Below, piece by piece: positions 43,601-55,600 of a stretch of DNA of 64,000 nt. This stretch comes from Haemaphysalis longicornis (taxonomy: Eukaryota > Arthropoda > Arachnida > Ixodida > Ixodidae). The stretch covers positions 96,001 through 160,000 of the forward strand of contig JABSTR010000975.1 in assembly GCA_013339765.2 (NCBI GenBank), in the 5' to 3' direction. The translations under genes and the position numbers were made by a program. Every line of letters begins with the position of its first letter. Position 1 is the first letter of the stretch. The notes beneath the pieces are model-generated. The model was not told the origin of the DNA and ran no database searches. It was given only the letters and a program-made list of their open reading frames with translations.

Positions 43601-46600
43601 ATCATTGCTTGATCCCTCACTGCTGCTGGAATCAGAAAAATCGACAGCAGGAGCAGCCGAAGTGCTTGCTACAGCAGTCCGACTGTGCGGAGCGCGGCGT
43701 GAACCGAACGCCATTTTTCCTCCTCCTCCCCTCCCCCTTCGGTTCAAATTACTCTTGCTACGCCGCCACCACACGAGACACATAAACAAACGAAACCGAA
43801 ATTGAAAGAGACGTTGCCAATGAACACACCAGATGGCGATAGTTGTCTGTGGAGCGCGGGTTTCAGATTTTGCGGGAGATTTAAAATCATCGGACGCCGG
43901 CTTCCGATCGCCTATGGCGCCGTCGTGAAAGAGTTAAGCAGGCCAAGAAAGACTATCATTGTCTTTAAAAGTGCACGGACGAAACGGTGGGGTCACCAAT
44001 GGCGAGGTAGAGCGGCAGGCAGACCACGGGCCAGAAGAGGGCGTCCACTGAGACCAGCAGGTGCAGACGCCTACGCAGCCAGCCGCAGCACAGGCGCCCC
44101 GAGCTCAGCTTCGGCGCACCTACTGCACAAAGGGGATAAAGGGGAGGGGAAGGGATCACGCATCATTCATGCAGGGGGGTAGAAGGGCTTAGTTACAATC
44201 CGCCCCTGTTCAGTGAAATGATCGCGAAATAATCTCGCTTCCCCTCAAGTGTGGCAACTGGTCTTTCTTATTGTCATTTTAGACTCTTTTTGAAGTTATG
44301 TCTTTTATCTCCAGTTATCTCCATAATCATTTCCATATCTCCATATTTATCTCCATATCTATTGTAAAGCGTAAGCACACATATATAAAAGATGGACAAG
44401 TGATTCCAAGTCAGGCAAGCACATTTTTAGAACATTTATTTCACCGCAGGGCATAAATGAAGGGGTGCGGTTAAATTAGGATGAGGAATTGAAGAGTAAT
44501 TAGGTAGTGCGTTGGTGCCTGATGGTTGCGGCACTGATGACACGACGATGAGAGTTGTTGAGGGTTTTTAAACTGTATATTTAAGCGCTGAGGACACAAG
44601 TTTGATTCCCGGCCGTGGCCGCGGCTTTTCTGGGGGAGGCGAAAAGCGGAAACGCCCGTGTGTTCGAGATTTCAGCAAACGTTAAAGATCCCCTGCGGGT
44701 AGTCAAAATTAATTCGGAGCCCTCCACTACGGCACACCTCATCGTCTGTGCAGCGTCGCGCATTAAACCTCATAATAAATCAATCAAGTGTACGTGTTAC
44801 GAGGAGGACCCAAAGAAAGGACTGTTCGGGGACATCTTAGTAAATCGTGAATCAGTAGATAATGCATAATATGCAGCAAACAATGGTTGCGCACAAGTTC
44901 AATCAGAAATCACAACTTCCACTAGAAACAACGGTGCCTATTCTGAGATAAGTTCTGGAATAAACTGCTCAGGACTGGCTAATAAGAGACCGAACGGCGT
45001 GTAATTCTGCTCCACTGTAAACTCATCAGCCTCCAGGGCTCTGTAGAGTACTGAGCAGTGATACGATGTGACTGGCTATCACCCAAGATACCGGTGACAT
45101 GTTGCATTATACCGGTAAATTAATTCATTAGTGTCTGGTTGTGCGAGTGAATTTTCAAAAACACTGGCCAGTGTAGCAAGACAGAAGTATCCGGTAAAGA
45201 TTTGCAGCAGTAGTGACAGCAGTCAGTACAGTACAGTAGAACGTCGTTACAAGAGACACTTGGTTACAAGAGACATTTGAATGAAAGCATTTTGGTTGGT
45301 TTTCCAATGTTCGCCATGTTACCAGCATCGCTAAAAGAAGCTTTGGTTACAAGAGACACATTTTCCGGGTCCCTTGAGTGTCTCTTGTAACGAGGTTTTA
45401 CTGTAGTAACACCTTGAAAACAAGTGCAACGAAACATTGGCCGATGGGAGAAGCGCACAGGACAAGCACACGACAACAATCATTCCCACATGCTGTGCCA
45501 AATGAAAACAGTCTAACATAATTCTTTTGAAGATACGCAATAGTATACTACTGCCTGTAGTAAACTGTAGTAATGTAACCCGTAGTAAGCTTTGTACTCT
45601 TAACCCTTTCACTGCCACTTCCGAAAAAAACTTTTTAACTTTTGTGGCAGACATCAGCCAGCTTTAAATTAAAGGGGCCATGCAGATAAACAACGAGTTT
45701 CGTTCATTCGAAAGAGTGCCTCGTTAGAATTATACCGACACCACGTTTAACGCACACTTCGCTCAAAGAAGCTATATGATTACGAAAAAAGGAAATGGCC
45801 ATGCGACCTCCAAGCTCATTTCCTGCAAAAAACCTATGATGTCATATGCCCAGCTGTGCGGTTGTCTGAGGCCGGCAAAAGCAAATGCAAGTTAGCCACG
45901 GCTTATAAGCCCGCCGAACGAGGTGTTTGCGCTTAAATTTAGGGCACGTTCTTTTTATAGCCGTAAAAGTGGTGGGGTAAACAGTGGAAGTTACGGAAGC
46001 ACACGTGAACATAGAAGTACCGATGCGTACTGCTGTTGGTACTCCGCGCACTATGCTTGTGTTAGCTGCACAGCACTGCGGCGCGTTGGGGTTGTCTCAG
46101 ACGACACTGGCCGATTGATGTAAATGATGGTGTCTTACATGACCGTATTTGTCGAGCAAACACCGTGTTTCATGAGGCGATTATTTTCTACCTTAACAAA
46201 AACAAGCCAGGTGCAAGTACGGTCAAAAACAAAGCAACGGCAGAAAACGGCCCAGTGCAGTATGGTAGCACCATCTAGGAGGACTGACGGTAAACAAGGC
46301 TCTGCAGTTGGCTGCCGAGCCCAATTGTGCACTAGGTTTCGCTTCGAGACCTGTTCTTGTGACGTCATTGCAGACGTCACGAAAACACACGATTGGCAGG
46401 AGAATAAAAATTTTAACTTAAATTGATGAATTTCTCAGTTAATAAGGCATCGTTTGCTTCCGGACAAGAGCTGGGGGCACTATAAAACACGAAATCTTTC
46501 GAATAAAACAAACTTGTATTTTGTCTGCATGGCCCCTTTAATGTGGATTGCATGGTATGTTTTGACCCTTGACACATCCCAAAAGCTTTTGCCGAAACTT

Positions 46601-49600
46601 TAACATTCGTCTTCAAATTTTCCCCGCTGTGATAGGCTAAGAGTACAACAATGTTTTATCATGGCGTAAAAAGAGACGTGGCTTGCTTGTTTTGAAGCGA
46701 CTGTGAAGGCAGTGGAAAGATTGTTTTGTTTGTACTTGGGGATCATTCTACAGATGTGTTTAGATCCATGCGAGCTCAGTTTTTGCGTGAATACAGAAGT
46801 ACTTGTCTTGTGATGTTGGAAAGCATCAGTAACAGCATTCTTACAAGACTCAGCGGTGCAGCCATGTCAAGTCAGACACGAGCAAAGCTGTGAAGGGAAT
46901 CTCGCTGCCTGCATCGTGGCTGCCAGCTGCCACTTTTTGTGGTGCCTTGTTTAGAGGAATATCACGCTAAAATGTTTTCTAAACACCTGGACGTCTTAAT
47001 TACTACCAGCTAAATATTTTCTTAATTAGCTTGGCGTTTGTTTGTTTGTGCCCTGCACAACTTTCTCATAAGATAATAACATCTTGAATAAAATCTTCAC
47101 ACATCCCACACGGAATCACAGCGCATTACTCGCTAGAACTTCAACGCATTGAACACGCGAAAAAGACCTTAGAGGAGTGGGAGTCAGCCATAAAAGAACT
47201 TGGCAACAAAAGATTGATTGATTGATTGTGGGGTTTAACGCGCCGACGCAACGCAGGCGATGAGGCGCGCCGTAGTGGAGGGCTCCGGATTAATTTTGAC
47301 CACCTGGGGATCTTTATCGTGCGCCGAAATCTCGTACACACGGGCGTTTTTGCTTTTCGCCTCCATCAGAAAAGCGGCCGCCGCAGCCGGGAATCGAACC
47401 CGCGACCTCGTGCTCAGCAGCGCAACGCCTTAGCCACTGAGCCACCGCGGCGGGTTTTGGCAACAAAAGAGTTAAATCTGCTAGAAATATGCACTAACAG
47501 AATGGAAAGGTTTCCTCAGCGCAGCTTTGAGATTACTCGAGCCCTCTGAGCAAGGAAGAGGCTTGGAAACACCTCTCCGACTGGTGGCAAGTGTAATACC
47601 CCTGTCACACGGCAGATTTTGTGACATTTAAAGCACATTTAATCGGCTCTAAATGTCATTAATTTGGCGCTACATGAGAATACCGAATGACATTTGAGGT
47701 GAATGGCATTTAGCAGCTAACTGAGATTCGGGAGCTCACTCAGCGGCCAAATGAGTGGCCTCGACAGCAGTGGCACGTCAATAGACATAAAAGTTCACTA
47801 ATAAACCAAAGAAGACTGTTTCTAAAAACTGTTAGCAAACTTTTTTTCCCCTTTAAGCTATTTTTCAAGTAAAGAAAAACAAACAAGTACTAACAAAAAA
47901 GAAAATCTCATCCCCAGTGAGCAAGCTACCCTAATACGGATTGTTTGGGGACTTGTCTTGGCTAGTGATGTCAACTGATGTCACCTAAACCAGTGCCTTT
48001 CATATTTTTATTTTAAAAAAAACAATCCTTTGTTATGTTTTAAAAAATTTTTTGTATAAAAACATTCTGGATGCACTTGAAACATAATTTTGTGGTTTTG
48101 CGAGCTCGCTAATTGTCACCCCTACCACTATCAAATGACATTTGTCATTTGTTTCGCCGTGTAGACCCGCACGTCCAAACCGAATGTCATTAACAGCTAA
48201 TGTCATTCACTTTGAATGACATTAACAGCTAAAGTCATTCAGTTTGAATGACATTAGATTTGCCGTTACTTTCCAGTGGGAAGGATCTAGCCTTTTCACA
48301 AGTGAAAGAAAAATATCCCCCTCCCCCGGTCTCAGCATGCTTTGAATAAAAGAGTGATCTTACGACAGGCAAACGTTTGGACCGCCTTGAAGCAGCAGAT
48401 CGGCAGTACGAAGGCCAGGACGTGCAAGATGAAGATCACGCGGAGCTGCAAGAAAACAGAAATAATTGTCTCTCGTTTTCTCGTCTTCTCTCGTTTTCTT
48501 TTTTAAAAGAACGAGAACAAACTTTTTGTCACGTACAAGGTACCGTATTTATTCGATTATAAGGCAGTCGTGATTATGAGGCGAGGGTGCAGTTTGGGTA
48601 TTAAAAAAATCGCATATAGATATACTGAGCTTCGAATATAAGGCGGGCTACGACTTTGAAACTACAAATTATGGGGAAAAAACCTCGCCTTATATTCGAA
48701 TAAATATGGTATTATGATGATAATTGGAACACTTTAAAAATTTTTCCTGAACGAACCGGTTTGCGCTCAAACTTCACATGAAGGTTGAATTTTGTAGTCT
48801 ATTTTGTTCAATGACGGTGCTCATCTGTTTTCCCTGAAAATAAATAAAAATGATTTTAGCTATGGGAAAATGGCGGCCGATTTTGGACGTCTAAGCCAGT
48901 GCAAGCTGATCTTGGAACGACGGTACCACCTGGGGTAAGCAGAGCGAAACGAACAATTGGGATTCACGCTAGGATCAGAAAATCATACGAACAGAAAATC
49001 TCTTTCGTCCCTAGTTTACGATGGTCACAAATACTCGCATAACAGCTGATACCAATTATAATTAGATATCCCCTTGGTTCATCGTTGCCAATAAACGTTG
49101 AATTTTTCCCTCACCTGCTTTCACATTTTCTGGTCGTCTGCTCCTTCTTACCGTGGAAGGAGCCAAATGAGGTAGCAGACAATCAGAACACCTGCTTTCA
49201 CATTTTCTGATCGTCTGCTACCCCATATTTGGCTCCTTCCTGCAGTGGAAAGAGCGTGAATCCCCATCGCCCGTTTCGCTTTGCATACCCCAGGTGGTGC
49301 CGCCGTTCCCACACCAGCTCGCACTGGCTCGCATGGCCCCCATTTTCCCATAAGCAAAAATTGTTTTTTTTTTTTTTTTTTCAGAGAAAACAGGTAGGTA
49401 TTGTAGTTGTTCCCGGCGTCAAACAAAACAGACCACAAAATGCGACCTTAGTGTGAAGTTTGAGAGTGCACCAAGCAGTGGTTCATCAAGGAAAAAAATT
49501 TAAAGTGTTCAAATTATCATCGTAACACCCTGTGCACGAAAGAAAAGCACCTTCCATTGGACGCCCTCTTGCAAGGACCTTGGCAATGTTTTACTACGTG

Positions 49601-52600
49601 TCGCCGATGCAGATTTATTAGTCAAGGTATGACAAAAAAGCAGCTTCACTCGACACAAAAGTTTTAAGAAGTGCCAAAAGGTAATTCAGGACTTTTTATA
49701 ATGTTTACTCAGCAAAGCAGACCCCTGCTCTAAACGAACTTACAATAGGGACTAAATATAGTTTTAAGTTTCACTGGGCAGCACGCAGGGTTCCATGTTA
49801 TTTGCCTTCAAACATGCCACAAGTTGAATTGAGAAACCAGCCCCAAACCTAACCATGTTGATGAAGACCCCTCAATTAAGTGCGTATTCCATGTCACCTC
49901 TGCACTTCTCACACAGAGCGAACAAAAATCCCACCAGTGTTGCTGTTGTGCTCCATAAGAACGTCACTCCCTTCCTCGACCACACCTCGTCGATTTTTTC
50001 ACAGGACGCACCAAACATATTCATGCTTCTTATCTCTCTCTGTTCCCTTCCACAGACTTTTTCTAAACAACTGCACAATATGCAATGTTCGTGAAATTTA
50101 TTTCTGCCATTTCATTTTCATTCGGCCTGTTTCACAATTTGCCAATCGATACTCATTTAAATTCAGTTCCTCTTCTCTCCCTTGTTCTTTCTCCAAAGGC
50201 AAGAAAGCTAAAATAAGCTAGCGTAACCTGCACTGCAACCACCTACGCTAGCAGTGCCACGATTTCATTAAAGATTCAAGTGTAGAGTCAAGTAAAAGCA
50301 AAGCTTTTAGAGTACATATGCAAGGCTAGTGAGGTGTACCATATTTTCGCATGTACAACCTGCACCAAAAATGCAGAAATTTCAGTGGCAAAGTTAAGGT
50401 GCACATAATACGCGGGGTTTTTCGGCAATGCGTGCTGTGCCGTGAAGCTCCTACGCGGTGACACTGACTACCTAATAAGCCTTCCATGGTAGCAATTGCG
50501 CAAAACATACCAGGACAAGAAAGAAAAAACAAGGACGAGCGCACTCTAGCAACTGAATTTTATTGGTGAACTGTGATTTTTGCCTTGCAGTCAGTGTATT
50601 GTACTAGCTAAATATACACTTTTTCTGTTTATGCAGTATGTGATGGGTTGCTTGAGCAGCAGCTTTGGTGCAGCCTTTCCTGTATCAAATGTGCGGGCAA
50701 TACGCGAGGATTTTTTTTTCTTTCCCGGCAGGCTGAAAGTAAGGGTGCGGATTATATACAGAGGCAGGTAATACGCGTGAAAATACGGTAGGCACACACT
50801 ATTCTACTACTGGTGGCCTTCAACAATGCAAGATTTTACGTCAAGACTCCACAGAGGCAAGTTTATCCCACCTTGGGGTCATCAGTAAGGCTGCAAGGTT
50901 GACCTGAATGATGACAGCGTCGACACAAGGATACAAAAAAAATGCAGAGGCAAACCAAAGCAGGCCATTCATACATATGAGATGGTTAATTATTAGCGAA
51001 GTAACTAATTATTGGTAAGGTGGATTAGGATTGGTAAAGGTGGATTAAAATGGATTCAGTAGAATGATTAAACACTGATTCGCAATTGATAGATTGGTAA
51101 AGTGAATTAAGATAGATAAATCTGGATTAAGGTGAATAAAGCTGGATTGATGATTGATCAGTGATTGACAGTAATGGTTAGTAAGGTGGGATTAAGATGA
51201 GTTAAGGTAGATTAGGACAGATTAATAATGATAAAATAGAGCGGCTGCCGTGTCGAGATGTGGACGTGTATACAAAGGTACCCATCTCAACAGTACCCAA
51301 AGCTTTCGCCTTCAAAGCACGTAAGCAGACTGCAGTGCCCCTAGAACTCGGTGAAGAAAGAAGAGTGAACGATAAATCCACCCACCCCAGCTATGCCGCC
51401 CTCAAGGAGAACTCGCATGGCCAGATTGTGGGATGACTGGGTCCCGTCCAGGGAGAAGGTCACCACCGTCCGTTGTGACCAGCCACCTTCCGAGTCCATG
51501 GCCTCCACCCTGGACAGACAAACACGCAATGTTACACAAGGCGACCCGCTGAGCAGTGCCGCTTCTTACATTGAAGCTGCATATGGCTATGTTCTGACCG
51601 AATTCGTGCGTAGATAAAACCAAACCCATGCATACAGCTGCATAGGTTAAGCATTTTTGTCTCCGGAACTAGTGTAAAACCCTCTGTAGCTCTCAATGTA
51701 ATGCAGGTGTCTTGGAAACAATCATCTTGAAATTGGCCGCTAAGACGATTCTCACCATTATGCTGACTTTCATTTACTTGTGACAATTAGTTCATAGTGA
51801 GGTTACAGATATTGCGGAATTCCTGGCTGCTGTCAATACATGGTTATAGAAAATGGCAGTAACTCTTGCTTTGTTAAAACTATCCCAAAACACATGACTA
51901 AAAATTGGCTGCTAAAACAACTCTAACATTAGGCCAAGTTTCATTAACTTTTCATGACTACGAAGTTGACGGTGATGTTGTAAATACTGCGGGATTCCTG
52001 TATGGACCAACGCAACTTCGCCGCTCTTCCGTCTTCACAGCAGTAGATGGGCTCTAAATTTTATTAAAATGACGAGAACACATCTATGCTTGTGTGGCTT
52101 AAGTTGTGGGAAGTGTGCCTTTATGGTGCTTGTGAGCTTGAGTGAGTGTGTGACAATGTAAGAGTTTGAAATTGTATAACTGGGGCGTGTTTCCTAGCGC
52201 AAAAAAGACGGGAACTTTGAGAAGAATACTGACGGGACAAACGCTAGTCCCGTTTGTCTCGTTCGTTTGTCCCGTTTTTCTGTTTGCCTAGCTGTCCGTA
52301 TTCTTCCCTAAGTTCCCGTCTTTTTTGCACTAGGAAACACGCCCCAGTTATCCAAGTACCAGCGTGCCCAACTTTCTGCACTATGTGATTGGAATTGTGT
52401 ATTCTGTGAGTGTTGGGAAGGGGTCGGCACTTTGCTATGAGGCGCCATCCACCACTTGGCAGTCAGAGATTGGGGCGGTGAACGGGCCACGGGAAATTTG
52501 AAAAGCAATTTGCAGATTTGTAGAATCAGACACTGTTTTCTGGGTATAATTGCTAATTAGGGCACATTTTAGTTCACTTCTGTTCACAATCTAGGCCTCC

Positions 52601-55600
52601 CATTGGTTTTCAAAAGCCTAGCACAAATTTTGGCCACTTTCCGTAGTTAGGTGACAACGTTGGTGATCCCAGAAAGCGGGGAATTTTGGGAAAAAGGCAG
52701 AGTTGCTCACGTGAGGGTGTGCAGCCCACCCGATATCTGCTGGGTGTCCCAGGGGGCCACCCAGAGGGGGCCGTCGCCGACTTTCTTCAGGGACCGCCAG
52801 TCACCGTCGTCGATGTTGCAACGCACCTCGGGTACCGTACCGGTGAAAACACCAGCACCCTGCGAGAACAACATGAATGTCTCCCGTCAGCTGCTGCCAA
52901 GTACCGTGTTTGCACGATGGTAACGCGTCCCCGATTGCAACGCACAGGCAAGTTCACTCATGAAAAATCTGAAAAAGATTTATTCTAAAAATAACTCAAA
53001 AACAAACATTTGCAACGGCTGGATAAGGTACGCCCAACAGAAGATAAGTACGCCAAAATGTGCTTGCGCGTTGTTGACAGATTGTCTTGGATTGGATTGA
53101 GTTGGATTTCGGGAGAAGTTCATGTCATGGACGCTTTGAAGCCGATTTCAGGTTTGCGCCCGATCGTAATGCGCACACACAGTTGAAGGCTACTTTAAGC
53201 AAAAGAGCGTGCGCGTTTGAATCGTGAAAATACGATAGTCTCAAAGTTCGTCAGCTCACATGGACTTTGTCTCGCAAAGCGTGCTCACGCGGTGTTCCGT
53301 TACAAGGTATGTACAAACCCAGCAGGCCCACTGCGATGCAGAACGTTCATTGAACGTGTTGATATGCTGCGCCCTACCTCTAAACCGACCATAAAAATAC
53401 CAAACCACTTTCATTTACAAAACGAATTCACAAAATTGAGTTAGGAGAACATTTTGCAGTAAAAAAATATCACAGGTCTTGGAAAAAAGTTTCACATTGC
53501 TGGGGTTTGAACCCAGGTTGTTCGCTCCAAAGCCTGCATTTCTACCCTTAGGCACACTGGTCTTAGAAACTTTTTTTTTTCCAACCGATCATCATGGAAT
53601 TTTATGGGCTTGTTCAATTTTTCCAGCTGATTTCAAACATCCAATTAGTTTTCATGCAATGCATTTAGTTTCCGAGATGATTAAAAATCTTTCGCGATTG
53701 TTCGTGAGAACAATTGAAAAAAAAATAATAAAGAAAAAATTGCCAGCAAGGCACGAATAGACACCAGAAGCTGTGAAAAATGAAGTGTGGGAAGCAGTTT
53801 TTCTGTTTTGCAATCACATGCAAGTTTGCGTCGATTCTAACTTAGGTTTGTAGTACTCCTGCTAACCAATTAAAAATAATGCTAATTAGACAACTACTCC
53901 AAATACAGAATGTGAAATCTGCTTCCCGTGTTGGATGGTTTAAACACGCTGCAAAACAAAACAAAACAAAAGATCGTTCTAGCTGCTCTAAACGCTCCCA
54001 TGTACCTCTTGAGAATTTCCTATTGCTGCAATACCACTCGTGGCGAAAAAGGAGAAATATATGGTAAAACTTGCCCTTTTTCTTTTTATCGAAATCAGGC
54101 CTGTATGGCTTTTATAAGAACCCAGTACTGTTCAAGTACCAACATTTCAGAGGAAACACTGTGCAAACTAAGGATAAATAAATACCTAAAAAAATGCTTT
54201 TTTGGGCAATTTTTTGGCCCCAAAAAGTTCCCATGTGCCCCCTTAAAAATGAACAAGAGTGTTGCAAGCAAAGCAGTAGATGGCGTTGGGTGCACACAGG
54301 AAGTTCTGGGCTTGTATAGCGGAATCCCGCTGTGAGCGGAATCCCGCTGTGTACACCCCCAAACGTACCGTATTTTCGCGCGTATAACCCGCACCAAGAA
54401 TGCGAAAATTTCAGGGGTGAAGTAGAAGTGCAGATTTTATGCGAGGTATTTCCTTTGGTGCAGCTTCACCCCAATGCGCCTTGGGACATGATGCCTCAAC
54501 ATCACTAATAGAGACTAAGCCACTGTTATCCCATTGACAGTGCTTATTCTGCACACACAGCTCAACAATATACCAACCTGAAATAATGTATGCGGCAAGG
54601 AATATAGTTACGTAGTCAGCTAGGTAAGCCCTTTTGCATAAACGAATGTGTAACGCTCCATCAGTAGTAGCTTTGGTCCATTCTTTTATGTATAAAATAT
54701 GCTGGCAATACGCGGGGATATACATATATTTATTCGTCGGCGGAAAATGGGTGCGCGGCTTATACGCAGGGGCGGGTTTTACATGCGAAAATACGGTACA
54801 CCCACACACTCAGACAGACAGACATTCTAGACGATGGATCGACTTGACGGTGGTTTAGCATGCGTGAGGTTTCTTTCTACTCGCATGCAGCATAAGCCAA
54901 TCCCCTTCCGCACCTGATGTGTGTGGAACGGGCCATGCGTTGCAGCGGCTCGACAGCGGGAATGGCCATCACGGCGCTCTTGGGGTTTGTCACCAGGATG
55001 ATGGGCACTCGCGAGAAGCGCACGTCTACGAAGCTGAACAGGCCGTGATCGACTGCTGCGACCCGGAACCTGGAAGAACAGCGAGTCAGTTGCGAGGTGA
55101 AGGACCAGCACAATCAACAGCCTCGGAGAAAATTACAAAATCAAAGCCGTTCCACTGAATGCGGAAGCTGTTGGAAGTGCAGAGCAGTGATTCGCCATAA
55201 TGGGCTGTAGCGTTGCTATCTGCTCACTGCTACCACCCGATGAATTCAAATCTCCCGCCTTCGCACTGCTCGTGCGCCCCCTGCCTGAAACTGCGCCAGT
55301 GGGAGTTATTTTCTTCTTGTGCGTGCTTTATCTCCCGCACGAGCCGGCGTCGCACTGCCTACTTTTTCTCGCTTCTTATCGTAAATACTAACCCAACAAC
55401 CATTCCTAACTAAATGAACGCGGGCGCTGCCGGTTAATGACGTATATTTTGCCTCAGATGTACCCGCAGTTTTCTTTGCACTAAACAACAGGGAGATGTA
55501 CAACAAGCACCAGCAATTCACAAGTTTCGAACGCTTAATACTACATAAACTGCTTGGCTTTCGAAGCCTCTGGGTTACGCCACGACGACGGAATGCCGTG

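Larger units (their letters stand above)
42181..43937. mobile_element. piggyBac-like element with CTCTTTCGTTACGGCG ends
   Basis: TTAACTCTTTCGTTACGGCG at the left is mirrored by CGCCGTCGTGAAAGAGTTAA at the right. On the minus strand near the right end a frame (43708-43577) starts MAFGSRRAPHSRT and continues with a Ser/Asp/Glu-rich stretch, plausible as the acidic start of a piggyBac-type transposase that then breaks off. A class-B MITE is inserted at 42621-43242. Confidence 0.7.
45600..47475. mobile_element. Probable piggyBac-like element enclosing a MITE and a SINE
   Basis: TTAACCCTTTCACTGCCAC at the left resembles the inverted right end, which before SINE insertion read TTGGCAACAAAAGAGTTAA. 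Both resemble the ends of 42181-43937. It contains the MITE at 45669-46541 and the SINE at 47214-47456. The pairing of these ends is inferred. Confidence 0.45.
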
